From JABWBR01 sp036741235 (GTDB lineage Bacteria; Bacteroidota; Bacteroidia; Chitinophagales; Saprospiraceae): 38,602 bases of DNA. Positions 25,541-33,092 of this stretch are shown here, in pieces. The notes under the pieces were generated by a model that did no database searches, was not told the DNA's origin, and saw nothing but the letters and a program-made list of their open reading frames with translations. The stretch's first letter is position 1, and the number at the start of each line of letters is the position of its first letter. The DNA is taken from positions 1 to 38,602 of the forward strand of contig DAINSQ010000024.1 of assembly GCA_036741235.1 (NCBI GenBank), in the 5' to 3' direction. The translations under genes and the position numbers were made by a program.

Positions 25541-26113
25541 ATGGAAAAAGCAGCCAAACTGCGCGAACGGCTCAACGAGGTAGCCCCCGTCAAGATTTCG
25601 TTTAACGACCTGGTCGTCAAAGCTGTCGCTGCCGCATTGCGCCAGCACCCGGCCATCAATTCTTCCTGGCTGGGCGACAAAATTCGTTACAACAAGGATA
25701 TCAATATCGGCGTGGCCGTAGCTGTCGAAGACGGGCTATTGGTGCCGGTAATCCGTTATGCCGATATGAAATCGCTTTCGCAAATCAATACCGAGGTGAA
25801 AACGCTGGCAGGCAAAGCCAAAGAGCGCAAACTCAGCACCGAGGAGATGAGCGGCAATACCTTTACGATTTCGAACCTCGGCATGTTCGGCATCGAAGAA
25901 TTTACGGCAATCATCAACCCGCCCGACGCCTGTATTCTGGCAGTAGGCGGCATCATCGAAAAGCCGGTCGTTAAAGACGGACAGATAGTAATCGGACAAA
26001 TGATGCGCGTCACGCTGTCGTGCGACCACCGCGTTGTCGATGGCGCTACCGGCGCGCAGTTCCTGCAAACTTTCAAAGCGATACTCGAAGATCCTATCCG
26101 CCTGCTGGTGTAA
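25541..26113 (+). CDS. E2 C-terminal part: acyltransferase core
   Basis: A 190-aa in-frame continuation starting at an ATG 6 bp after the TAG. It holds most of the acyltransferase domain, including NIGVAVAVEDGLLVPVI and the catalytic DHRVVDG (His163 and Asp167 of this part). Stop-restart coupling across TAG-CTCAAT-ATG is physically possible. The first strand and helix of the domain would be missing from this chain, so activity would need association with the N-terminal part or readthrough. Confidence 0.65.
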   Translation: MEKAAKLRERLNEVAPVKISFNDLVVKAVAAALRQHPAINSSWLGDKIRYNKDINIGVAVAVEDGLLVPVIRYADMKSLSQINTEVKTLAGKAKERKLSTEEMSGNTFTISNLGMFGIEEFTAIINPPDACILAVGGIIEKPVVKDGQIVIGQMMRVTLSCDHRVVDGATGAQFLQTFKAILEDPIRLLV

Positions 26114-26140
26114 TACCGGCGGGCGCATGGGCCCTATATT

Positions 26141-26518
26141 ATGCGCATGTCACCACATTCAAAACGCACGCTGGTATTGGGCGCCACGCCCAACCCGCAG
26201 CGTTTTGCTTACATGGCCGTACAACGACTTCTCGCCTACGGCCATGAGGTCTTTCCTGTAGGCATCCGCAAAGGGCAGGCTGCCGGTATTGATATCCTCA
26301 ATGGACAACCTGCCATCGAAAGCGTAGACACCATAACGCTTTACCTCAATCCCGATCATCAACGGCCTTATTACGACTATATACTTGGGCTTCAACCGGT
26401 CAGGATCATTTTTAACCCGGGCACTGAAAACCCCGAATTGATGCGCCTGGCCCAGGAACGCGGTATAGCGGTTGAAGTAGCCTGTACGCTCGTGATGTTG
26501 TCATTGGGCGTTTATTAA
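26141..26518 (+). CDS. CoA-binding domain protein
   Basis: A 125-aa stand-alone CoA-binding protein of the YccU type, a small Rossmann fold similar to the nucleotide-binding domain of succinyl-CoA synthetase. It shows TLVLGATPNPQRFAYMAV at the start, a GHEVFPVGIR strand, and the late FNPGTENPEL loop. The partner is unknown. It lies 27 bp after E2 and 28 bp before bshB1, so it is probably in their operon. The ATG at 26147 is an alternative start. Confidence 0.85.
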   Translation: MRMSPHSKRTLVLGATPNPQRFAYMAVQRLLAYGHEVFPVGIRKGQAAGIDILNGQPAIESVDTITLYLNPDHQRPYYDYILGLQPVRIIFNPGTENPELMRLAQERGIAVEVACTLVMLSLGVY

Positions 26519-26546
26519 TTGGGTTTGTTGCTAATTATAGATAAAC

Positions 26547-27278
26547 ATGAAAATAGATATCCTGGCTGTTGGGGTACATCCTGACGACGTCGAGTTGAGT
26601 TGCAGCGGCACATTGCTGAGGCATCTGGCAATGGGAAAAACCGTGGGGTTGCTCGACCTCACCCGCGGCGAACTCGGCACGCGGGGTACCGCCGAAATCA
26701 GGGACGCCGAAGCAGCCGAAGCAGCCAATATGATGGGCGCCTCGTTTCGCAAAAATCTGGCCATGCCCGACGGTTTTTTTGAATACAGCAGGGATAATAT
26801 CATCAGCATTGTCCGCATCCTGCGCATGCATCAACCCCGTATCGTATTGGCCAACGCCTTATCCGATCGCCACCCCGACCACGGCCGCGCCGCTAAACTG
26901 GTTGCCGATGCCTGTTTTTATGCCGGACTGGCAAAAATTGCTACTTTTGACGACGAGGGCAACCCCCAGGAGCGCTGGCGCCCCGATGCACTGTACCATT
27001 ACATACAAGACCACAACCTTACCCCCGATTTTGTAGTTGATATTTCGCCCTATATGGATCGCAAGATCGAACTGGTGCTGGCCTTCCGCTCCCAGTTTTT
27101 TTTGTCGGATAGCTCTGATTATGAAAGCGAGCTGAATACGCCGATTTCCGGCAGGGATTTTATCGAGTTTCTTCGCGCCAAGGCCCGGGCTTACGGCCGA
27201 AATGCCGGCTTCGAGTTTGCCGAAGGCTTTAATGCCGCCCGCACTATCGGCATCACCGATTTATTTGGGATTATTTAG
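26547..27278 (+). CDS. bshB1: Bacillithiol biosynthesis deacetylase BshB1
   Basis: A 243-aa LmbE/PIG-L-family zinc deacetylase that removes acetyl from GlcNAc-malate in bacillithiol synthesis. The zinc ligands are visible in VHPDDVE (His11, Asp14) and in the HPDHGRA motif (109-115). DLTRGELGTRG near 37-47 is typical of the BshB1 group in Bacteroidota. It implies that the organism uses bacillithiol as its low-molecular-weight thiol. It is last in the plus-strand group with E2 and the CoA-binding gene. Confidence 0.93.
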   Translation: MKIDILAVGVHPDDVELSCSGTLLRHLAMGKTVGLLDLTRGELGTRGTAEIRDAEAAEAANMMGASFRKNLAMPDGFFEYSRDNIISIVRILRMHQPRIVLANALSDRHPDHGRAAKLVADACFYAGLAKIATFDDEGNPQERWRPDALYHYIQDHNLTPDFVVDISPYMDRKIELVLAFRSQFFLSDSSDYESELNTPISGRDFIEFLRAKARAYGRNAGFEFAEGFNAARTIGITDLFGII

Positions 27279-27510
27279 GGTTGTGTGCTTTGCTGTTTAG
27301 TTTGACCGCGGTACGCCTCAGGTTTGTTTAGCGCTTCGCTGTTTAGCTTTTCGTGGCAAAACTACACCCTATCGCTAAACCAGCCACGGGAGGATCGTTG
27401 TACAGCTAAACTATCCGAATGCGTTCCTGAGTACAGTTAAACAAACCCGTGGCGTTCCTGAGTACAGCTAAACGAACCCGTGGCGTTCCTGAGTTAGAGT
27501 ACATGCGTAA
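27279..27510. repeat. 31-bp tandem repeat with inverted words
   Basis: This stretch lies between bshB1 and the rplS terminator. Units at 27421-27451 and 27452-27482 are 31 bp each and differ at two positions; a partial third follows to about 27500 and a degraded copy precedes from about 27399. The words GTACAGYTAAAC and AACCCGTGGCG recur. Inverted versions (GTTTGTTTAGC, GCTGTTTAG) occur at 27291-27345, so arms can pair. No ORF is evident. The recurring words may be binding sites or neutral slippage products. Confidence 0.8.
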
Positions 27511-27557
27511 GCAAAAAAAGCGCCACCCCGGGAGTTCCGGAATGGCGCTTTTTTTGC
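27511..27557. terminator. rplS terminator, bidirectional
   Basis: A perfect 15-bp stem (GCAAAAAAAGCGCCA with its complement) encloses a CCCGGGAGTTCCGG loop and ends in T7 on both strands. It lies 22 bp beyond the rplS stop and also insulates the plus-strand bshB1 operon. Confidence 0.93.
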
Positions 27558-27578
27558 GCGCGGGCAATCGCGAGGCCT

Positions 27579-27947
27579 TTATGAATTCTCGCGGTTGCCG
27601 GTATACTTGCGCTCCTTGATGCGGGCCTTCTTGCCCACCAGGCTGCGTAGGTAGAACAGGCGTGCGCGACGCACCTTGCCGCGTTTGGCCACTTGAATAT
27701 CCACGATATTGGGAGAGGCGTAAGGGAAGATACGCTCAACGCCTACGCCGTTGGAAATCTTGCGTACCGTGAAGGTCTTGGTCGCGCCATGACCTTTGAT
27801 TTGGATCACATCGCCACGAAACGACTGAATACGCTCTTTGTCGCCTTCGATAATCTTATAGTTAACCACAATATTATCGCCAGGACGAAAAGCAGGGATG
27901 TTTTTTTCCTGCGTCAGTTGCTCGTGTACGTATTTTATCAGGTCCAT
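27579..27947 (-). CDS. rplS: 50S ribosomal protein L19
   Basis: A 122-aa protein of the large ribosomal subunit at the 30S interface. Recognised by PAFRPGDNIVVNYKI near the start, KERIQSFRGDVIQIKGHG, the FTVRKISNGVGVERIFP core, and RRARLFYLRSLVGKKARIKER at the basic C-terminal end. Length is normal for the phylum. It is monocistronic here, with a -7 box TACCTTTG about 40 bp upstream and its own terminator, away from the trmD and rpsP genes it joins in many other bacteria. Confidence 0.97.
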   Translation of the reverse strand: MDLIKYVHEQLTQEKNIPAFRPGDNIVVNYKIIEGDKERIQSFRGDVIQIKGHGATKTFTVRKISNGVGVERIFPYASPNIVDIQVAKRGKVRRARLFYLRSLVGKKARIKERKYTGNRENS

Positions 27948-27985
27948 TGTTAAATGTATATTTACTAGGTCCGAAAATTGCCGTG

Positions 27986-27993
27986 CAAAGGTA
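27986..27993 (-). promoter_or_regulatory. -7 promoter box of rplS
   Basis: TACCTTTG on the minus strand is a full TAnnTTTG match, 38 bp upstream of the rplS start codon. No clear -33 element is visible at the usual distance. Confidence 0.55.
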
Positions 27994-28320
27994 AGAACAT
28001 TTTTGGTTCATTTACTATAAACTTCATCCTTTTTTGTTGTAAAAGCTGAAGCGTTGACAGCCTGCGCCGGGTATAATTTCTTTGAGGCGGCAATTTTTTT
28101 TAATAAAAAATCACTTTTTCTTCCCTCTATGGAGTTGATATAGTGCCGTAAATAATTTGAAATGAGTCAAAAAATAAACCTAACTTTAATTTTAAAAAAT
28201 TGAATTACAATGTGTTATGTAAAATGAGAGTGTTTAAAAAAATCCAGTAAATCTAGAAATTGTACTTATTTTATCTTGTTTGTGTAGCGACCTTTGTATT
28301 GTCAGAAGGGAAGAAAGGTG

Positions 28321-28419
28321 ATGATGAGCATGACACAAGGAAGTAGAAAGACGACGACCTTTAAATATTTGAAACGACTTACAACAACAAATTATGATCC
28401 CACAATAAGTAGGTCATAA
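28321..28419 (+). CDS. Candidate 32-aa small protein
   Basis: ATG at 28321 (alternatives at 28324 and 28330) opens a 32-codon frame that ends in TAA at 28417. The product is Thr/Lys/Arg-rich with about seven Thr and a basic middle (KYLKRL), and no signal peptide or membrane helix. A purine-rich stretch, GGGAAGAAAGG, lies just upstream. The frame lies wholly inside the candidate transcript, ending 15 bp before its terminator, which fits a small monocistronic mRNA. Family and function are unknown; it could still be chance. Confidence 0.4.
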   Translation: MMSMTQGSRKTTTFKYLKRLTTTNYDPTISRS

Positions 28420-28433
28420 TCTCGTGAAGATCC

Positions 28434-28460
28434 AGGATATCAAAGGATATCCTCTTTTTT
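28434..28460 (+). terminator. Intrinsic terminator
   Basis: A perfect 8-bp stem AGGATATC / GATATCCT with the 4-nt loop AAAG is followed by CTTTTTT. It lies 15 bp after the small ORF's stop and 99 bp before rpe. Confidence 0.75.
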
Positions 28461-28491
28461 GGTATGTAGATAGCCTCTCAAAGCTCATTTT

Positions 28492-28526
28492 AAAAACCGG
28501 TTGGTAACCCCGACCGGTTTTTTTTT
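28492..28526 (+). terminator. Second terminator before rpe
   Basis: A 10-bp stem AAAAACCGGT / ACCGGTTTTT with an 11-nt loop ends in a run of T. It is 31 bp after the first terminator and touches the rpe -7 box, so it appears to shield rpe from upstream transcription. Confidence 0.8.
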
Positions 28527-28528
28527 GC

Positions 28529-28536
28529 TATCTTTG
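28529..28536 (+). promoter_or_regulatory. -7 promoter box of rpe
   Basis: TATCTTTG is a full TAnnTTTG match, 22 bp before the rpe start. The -33 position falls in the terminator hairpin loop region (TTGG at 28501), with an over-long spacer of about 25 bp. Confidence 0.6.
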
Positions 28537-28558
28537 CAAAGGTACGAATTAATTTTCA

Positions 28559-29230
28559 ATGAGCAAGCATCTTATCGCTCCTTCTATGTTGGCCGCCGAC
28601 TTTTCCAAATTGGCCGCCGAAACTACTATGGTTAACGAAAGTTTGGCCGATTGGTTTCACCTCGATATCATGGACGGGCTGTTTGTGCCCAATATTTCTT
28701 ACGGCTTTCCTGTTATCGAAGCAATTAAACAACACGCAATCAAGCCTTTAGATGTGCATCTGATGATCGCGTCTCCGGAAAAATATATAGAAAATTTTCG
28801 TAATTCAGGCGCCGATATTATTACAGTGCACTACGAAGCTTGTACCCACCTGCATCGTTGCATATACCAAATCAAGGAAACGGGCGCCAAAGCGGGCGTG
28901 GCTCTCAACCCCCATACGCCGGTAGAATTACTGGCCGATGTGCTGGAAGATCTCGACCTGGTGCTGGTGATGTCGGTAAATCCCGGTTTCGGCGGACAAA
29001 AATTTATTTATCGGGCCCTCTCCAAAATTGAACGCCTCAAAACAATGATGATCGAGCGCAATATTGATGCCTATATTGAGGTGGATGGCGGCGTAGGACT
29101 GCAAAACGCCGAGCGTCTCCTTCAGGCCGGCGCTAATGTGTTGGTGGCAGGCAGCAGCGTTTTTGCCGCTCCCGATCCCGCCAAGGCGATCGAACAACTC
29201 AAAATGATCGGCAGTGAGGTATGGGGATAG
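28559..29230 (+). CDS. rpe: Ribulose-phosphate 3-epimerase
   Basis: A 223-aa TIM-barrel enzyme that interconverts ribulose-5-phosphate and xylulose-5-phosphate in the pentose phosphate pathway. Motifs in order: IAPSMLAADFSKL, metal-site HLDIMDG (34-40), DVHLMI (His67), MSVNPGFGGQKFI around 140-152, and EVDGGVG near 176 with the catalytic Asp. Length is standard. It has its own -7 box just beyond a terminator and is convergent with hemL. Confidence 0.96.
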   Translation: MSKHLIAPSMLAADFSKLAAETTMVNESLADWFHLDIMDGLFVPNISYGFPVIEAIKQHAIKPLDVHLMIASPEKYIENFRNSGADIITVHYEACTHLHRCIYQIKETGAKAGVALNPHTPVELLADVLEDLDLVLVMSVNPGFGGQKFIYRALSKIERLKTMMIERNIDAYIEVDGGVGLQNAERLLQAGANVLVAGSSVFAAPDPAKAIEQLKMIGSEVWG

Positions 29231-29266
29231 TAGGGGAAGAATGTTGAATGTTTTATTTAATAATAG

Positions 29267-29300
29267 TCTCACCCTCTCACCCTCCCACCCTCCCACACTC
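29267..29300. repeat. 8-bp CACCCTCY tandem repeat
   Basis: About four copies of an 8-bp unit (CACCCTCT then CACCCTCC) occupy the rpe/hemL convergent gap and reach the hemL stop codon. The motif recalls the CCTCAT decamers at the left window edge. No terminator hairpin is seen here. Confidence 0.75.
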
Positions 29301-30600
29301 ATATCATTGCCACATCCAGCGCTCTGCACAGGGCATCTGCGGCCTGATCGAGGTCCTGGTCGTTGTGAGCCGTAGATACAAATCCCACCTCATAACCCGA
29401 GGGGCCCAGGTACACTCCGCGTTGCAGCAATTCGTAGTGCAATATTTTAAATAATTCCATCTTGCCGGCGTCAATCTGGTCGGCCCTTTGGATGCGTTCT
29501 CTGCTGAAGGCAATCCAGAATATCGAGCCGATATGGGGGATTGAGACCTCATAGCCGTGGGTGTCGCAATGCGATTGGATATGTGCGGCAAACGCTGCCG
29601 TCTTTTTTGCCAATGAATCATATACCCCGGGGCGCAGCAATTCCTCAAGCGTAGCGAGTCCGGCGGCCATAGCAACGGGGTTGGCCGACAGGGTGCCGGC
29701 CTGGTATACCGGGCCTTCCGGTGCTACATTGCTCATGATTTCAGCGCTGGCGCCATAGGCGCCCACCGGCATACCGCCGCCTATAATCTTGCCGAATGTA
29801 ATAATATCGGGTTGAATATCGTAGTAACCTGCGGCGCCTTCAAAGCTCACCCGGAACCCCGAGATCACCTCGTCGAAAATGAGCAATACCTCGTATTGGG
29901 TACACAACCGGCGAAGTGCTTCGAGGTAGGATTTATCCTGAAGCAGCAAGCCGTTGTTGGCGGGTACGGGTTCCACGATCACGCAGGCTACGTCGTCGCG
30001 GGTTTGCAGGGTATTTTCCAGCGCCGCAACGTCGCCCAGCGGCAATACGATGGTTTCGCGCGCGAATGCCTCCGGAATACCGGCAGAGGTGCTCACCCCG
30101 AGAGTAGCCAGGCCTGAGCCCGCCTTTACCATTAGCGAATCGACATGGCCGTGGTAGCAGCCTTCGAATTTGATTACCTTGCTTTTGCCCGTCACTCCCC
30201 GCGCCAATCGCAGCGCTGACATTACGGCCTCGGTGCCCGAACTCACAAATCGAATTTTTTCGATATAGCGGTGGCGGGGCAGCAGCAGCCGGCCCAATTG
30301 GAGGTCCCATTCGCTGGGCGTACCGAAGGTAGTGCCGCTTTCAACGGCTTCCAGTATCAGTTTTTTTACGCCGGGATGGCCGTGGCCGAGGATTAGCGGC
30401 CCCCATGAGCAACAAAAATCGATGTATTTATTGCCGTCAACATCGGTGAGGCGGCAGCCCTCGCCGCGCCGCATAAACAGGGGAGGGCCGACGACCGACT
30501 TGAAGGCCCTCACGGGCGAGTGCACGCCGCCGGGAAAATATCGCTTGGCTTCTTCAAAAAGCGCCGCCGATTGTTGACGGCTGATGTTTCTATCTTCCAT
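29299..30600 (-). CDS. hemL: Glutamate-1-semialdehyde 2,1-aminomutase
   Basis: A 433-aa PLP enzyme that makes 5-aminolevulinate from glutamate-1-semialdehyde, so haem is made by the C5 pathway. Motifs: FPGGVHSPVRAF near the start, FVSSGTEAVMSALRLARG (118-135), IFDEVISGFR (241-250), and PLP-Lys271 in TFGKIIGGGMPVG. The open frame runs to 30666, but homology begins with the ATG at 30600, and a -7 promoter box lies at 30622-30629 inside the extension. Confidence 0.95.
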   Translation of the reverse strand: MEDRNISRQQSAALFEEAKRYFPGGVHSPVRAFKSVVGPPLFMRRGEGCRLTDVDGNKYIDFCCSWGPLILGHGHPGVKKLILEAVESGTTFGTPSEWDLQLGRLLLPRHRYIEKIRFVSSGTEAVMSALRLARGVTGKSKVIKFEGCYHGHVDSLMVKAGSGLATLGVSTSAGIPEAFARETIVLPLGDVAALENTLQTRDDVACVIVEPVPANNGLLLQDKSYLEALRRLCTQYEVLLIFDEVISGFRVSFEGAAGYYDIQPDIITFGKIIGGGMPVGAYGASAEIMSNVAPEGPVYQAGTLSANPVAMAAGLATLEELLRPGVYDSLAKKTAAFAAHIQSHCDTHGYEVSIPHIGSIFWIAFSRERIQRADQIDAGKMELFKILHYELLQRGVYLGPSGYEVGFVSTAHNDQDLDQAADALCRALDVAMI

Positions 30601-30621
30601 GAAAGGGATATTATTGGACTG

Positions 30622-30629
30622 CAAATTTA
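30622..30629 (-). promoter_or_regulatory. -7 promoter box of hemL
   Basis: TAAATTTG on the minus strand, 21 bp upstream of the ATG at 30600. It supports that start over the longer open frame. A -33 element is not clear. Confidence 0.55.
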
Positions 30630-30659
30630 AAGTTAAACGACTACCGCCGGGCGGGGGGC

Positions 30660-30690
30660 TTGTCAATTCTGCGTAAAAGTGGTATATTGC
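30660..30690 (+). promoter_or_regulatory. Promoter of T9SS protein gene
   Basis: TTG at 30660-30662, a 20-bp spacer and TATATTGC at 30683-30690 (one mismatch to TAnnTTTG). The start codon is 33 bp downstream. Confidence 0.5.
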
Positions 30691-30723
30691 ACCAACAAAT
30701 TTTAGTCTCTAACATACTTAACT

Positions 30724-31974
30724 ATGAGAAAACTTATCCTGCTCGCCTGGCTGGCGTTAGCCTGCCCGTGCGTTTACGCACAATTATTACCCGGAGATAT
30801 TATGTTTGTAGCCTACGACAGCGATGCCCGCAAGGGCTTTGCCGTGGTTGCCCTGGCGGAAATCCCCGACGGAGCTACGATTTATTTCAGCGACAAACGC
30901 TGGACCGGCGCGGTATTTCAGGACTACCCCCTGATGCCCGATTTCGTCGAGGGCTTTCTTTCCTGGGTAAATACTACCGGAATGCCGATATCCGTGGGCA
31001 CGGTCATCGATTTCCGCAAAGTCAACAGCGACGTCGACATCCTGGTCTCTCAGGGTACCGTAACCCGGATCGGCAACTTTGACCCAAGCAACAACACCGA
31101 CATCCTCTATGCGTACCAGGGCGATTCGCACACTTCGCCGGCTGTATTTCTCAGCGCCATTGCCAATGGCTCGACGACCTCTGTGTTTTACGGCAATCTC
31201 AACAACACCGGGCTGGAAAACGGAGTCAACGCCTTTCGTCTGTTGGGCGGCATCGATGTGATGATTTACAACGGCCCCACGGTATTCAGCGGCTCGCGGG
31301 AAGAGTGTGCGCGGATGTTGTCTACTCCGGGTTATTGGTTTACCCAGAATACTGCGTCGCTCACCGACGATGCCGACGGCGTTTTTCCCGATTTTCCAGA
31401 TGATGTGCCGACCCAGTTTTCGTTTTCACTGTTTCCCATCGAACTGACGTATTTTCGGGCGGAGATAACCGGCGCCATGGTGCGGCTGAGTTGGCAAACC
31501 GCTACCGAACTCAACAACGATTTTATGGCGGTAGAACGCAGCGCCGACGGCAGGTTGTTTGAGGAGATAGGTCGCTTGCCGGGTATGGGCGTCTCGCTGG
31601 AGCCGCGCAGCTACAGCCTGATCGACGAAAATCCGCTGTCCGGCGTTAATTACTATCGCCTTCGGCAGGTCGATTTCGACGGCGCCGAGACATACTACGA
31701 CATAGTGGCGGTAAATCTGGGCGGCACGGCGGGCCATTGGCGATTGTTTCCCGTACCGGCGTCCGACAGGGTGCAACTCGATTTACCGGAGGCGGCTACC
31801 GAGCCGCTGGATTTGCGGATTTTCGACGCTGCCGGCAGACTGGTAAAAACCGATGTCTTGCCCGCCGGAACTATCGATTATCAGATGGCGATAAGCACAT
31901 TGCCTTCGGGCAGGTATACCCTGCACATTGCATCTCGGCGAACGTTGGTACAACTGCAGTTTATTAGGCGCTAA
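30724..31974 (+). CDS. Secreted protein with T9SS C-terminal domain
   Basis: A 416-aa protein with a signal peptide (ending CVYAQ). The N-terminal domain begins LPGDIMFVAYDSD and contains IPDGATIYFSDKRW, a pattern found in diverse secreted bacterial proteins that carry calcium-binding or lamin-tail-like modules. The middle (about 240-330) is a beta domain with LSWQTATELNNDFMAVERS and YYRLRQVDFDG, typical of Bacteroidota T9SS cargo. The end (about 335-416, FPVPASDRVQLDL onward) is a type A-like sorting domain. No catalytic residues are recognised; an adhesion or structural surface role is only a guess. Confidence 0.8.
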   Translation: MRKLILLAWLALACPCVYAQLLPGDIMFVAYDSDARKGFAVVALAEIPDGATIYFSDKRWTGAVFQDYPLMPDFVEGFLSWVNTTGMPISVGTVIDFRKVNSDVDILVSQGTVTRIGNFDPSNNTDILYAYQGDSHTSPAVFLSAIANGSTTSVFYGNLNNTGLENGVNAFRLLGGIDVMIYNGPTVFSGSREECARMLSTPGYWFTQNTASLTDDADGVFPDFPDDVPTQFSFSLFPIELTYFRAEITGAMVRLSWQTATELNNDFMAVERSADGRLFEEIGRLPGMGVSLEPRSYSLIDENPLSGVNYYRLRQVDFDGAETYYDIVAVNLGGTAGHWRLFPVPASDRVQLDLPEAATEPLDLRIFDAAGRLVKTDVLPAGTIDYQMAISTLPSGRYTLHIASRRTLVQLQFIRR

Positions 31975-32071
31975 TTGGCCTAAATGCCTGCTTTCCCCCC
32001 TCTTTTTCAATAGCAACTCATCTACTTATCTCCATTTCCCTAAAAAAACGTACCTTTAAGCGTTTCAGATA

Positions 32072-32094
32072 GCGCTTTATCGGAAATAAAGCGC
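32072..32094 (+). promoter_or_regulatory. Leader hairpin before HU-CCDC81/SPOR gene
   Basis: A perfect 9-bp inverted repeat GCGCTTTAT / ATAAAGCGC with a 5-nt loop. It begins 14 bp after a near-consensus -7 box TACCTTTA (32051-32058), so it would form near the 5' end of the message, about 57 bp before the start codon. There is no U-run. A role in mRNA stability is possible. Confidence 0.45.
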
Positions 32095-32150
32095 ATTGCG
32101 AGAACGGTATACTGGATATCGTTTTAATCGCTAAAATTGGAGTCTATCTT

Positions 32151-33092
32151 ATGCAAATTGAAGTTGGCGAATGTATAGCGCCCCTGCTTTACGAGCACGA
32201 CACGCTTGCCGTTCCGGGGCTGGGAACTTTTGTATCGCAATATAAATCTGCTGCGGTTGACCATGTGCAACAGAAAGTGCAGCCCCCTGCCAAACAATGG
32301 CAATTCGATGCCCTGCTCCAACTCGACGACGGCGTTCTCGTAAATTATATTCGCAATCATTACAAAGTAAGTCTGCAAGACGGGCAACAAGCGGTGGTCG
32401 CGTATGTAAAAAACGCCCGGGAGTTGCTAGACAAACGCGAGATGCTCTCCATACCGGCTGTGGGTCGTTTATACCTCGATTATGAAAACCAGCTTCGATT
32501 TCTGGAAGACACCACCAACTTCAATACTGCCAGCTATGGTTTACCGGCTGTAGCCTTTTCCCCTGTTTTGCGGGCCGACAGGCAGGCCAAACCGGTTGAA
32601 GCGCCGCCGCCTGCACAGGCGCAGAGCGCCCGCATAGCCGGCTGGTTTCAGCGTTATTTTGCATGGGTGGTTTCGCTTACTGCAGTGGTAATAGCTACTG
32701 GTATCTACCTCGTATTTTTTCAGCCTGACACCGGCGGTACCGACGCTTCGCCCAGCGCGCCTGCTTCGCGCATCAATATCAGTCCGACGCAAACACCCCC
32801 CGAAGATTGGACTGTCGAGGCGCAGGAAGAAGACCTCGACACAGAAGACGCCACCCTGGCGCCCGAGCAGCAATACGGCATCATCCTCATCGGTAAATTT
32901 GCCAACGAACAAAACGTAAAACGGCTGGTTAAGAAAATCTTTGATGCCGGTTATGAGCCGTACACCGAAAAGGAGGGAAAACTAACGCTCGTAGGCGTGC
33001 AATTGGCCTACGAGCGTGAGGAAGAGTTGGAAAAGGCGCTTGCCAAAGTGCGCAGGAAATTTGACAAAAGCGCACAAATTATCAAGCGTTAG
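32151..33092 (+). CDS. HU-CCDC81 and SPOR domain protein
   Basis: A 313-aa protein of a characteristic Bacteroidota layout. Two HU-like DNA-binding-fold repeats (about 1-70 and 75-140; note VPGLGTFVSQY and IPAVGRLYLDY) are followed by a Pro/Ala linker, one membrane helix (about 168-190), an acidic periplasmic linker and a C-terminal SPOR domain (about 240-313). SPOR domains bind denuded peptidoglycan at division sites. The cytoplasmic HU-like part may link the envelope to DNA or to other proteins. Its stop overlaps the stop of the convergent gene by 4 bp. Confidence 0.9.
   Translation: MQIEVGECIAPLLYEHDTLAVPGLGTFVSQYKSAAVDHVQQKVQPPAKQWQFDALLQLDDGVLVNYIRNHYKVSLQDGQQAVVAYVKNARELLDKREMLSIPAVGRLYLDYENQLRFLEDTTNFNTASYGLPAVAFSPVLRADRQAKPVEAPPPAQAQSARIAGWFQRYFAWVVSLTAVVIATGIYLVFFQPDTGGTDASPSAPASRINISPTQTPPEDWTVEAQEEDLDTEDATLAPEQQYGIILIGKFANEQNVKRLVKKIFDAGYEPYTEKEGKLTLVGVQLAYEREEELEKALAKVRRKFDKSAQIIKR

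Larger units (their letters stand above)
24821..26113 (+). pseudogene. 2-oxoacid dehydrogenase E2, split by an in-frame TAG
   Basis: One continuous 431-codon frame of dihydrolipoamide acyltransferase, probably the pyruvate dehydrogenase E2, interrupted only by TAG at 25532-25534. Residues 1-80 are a lipoyl domain with Lys43 in ETDKATME. Residues about 134-172 are the E3/E1-binding domain (KASPLARSLARETGID). The catalytic domain starts near 208 and resumes after the stop in the same frame. Its active site DHRVVDG is intact. No other lesion is visible, so the change is recent, an assembly error, or tolerated by readthrough or restart. Listed here as the whole locus; the two halves follow. The gene heads an operon with a CoA-binding gene and bshB1. 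Confidence 0.8.
28303..28460 (+). ncRNA. Candidate structured small transcript with own terminator
   Basis: Within an AT-rich 600-bp gap this segment has higher complexity and three possible stems: AAAGGT / ACCTTT (about 28314-28363), ATTATGATC / GGTCATAAT (about 28391-28420, one wobble), and a terminal hairpin at 28434-28453 with a T-run. A degraded -7 box GACCTTTG at 28289-28296 would start transcription near 28303. It also encodes the 32-codon ORF listed separately, so it may be a dual-function or simply a small mRNA. No known family is recognised. Confidence 0.45.
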
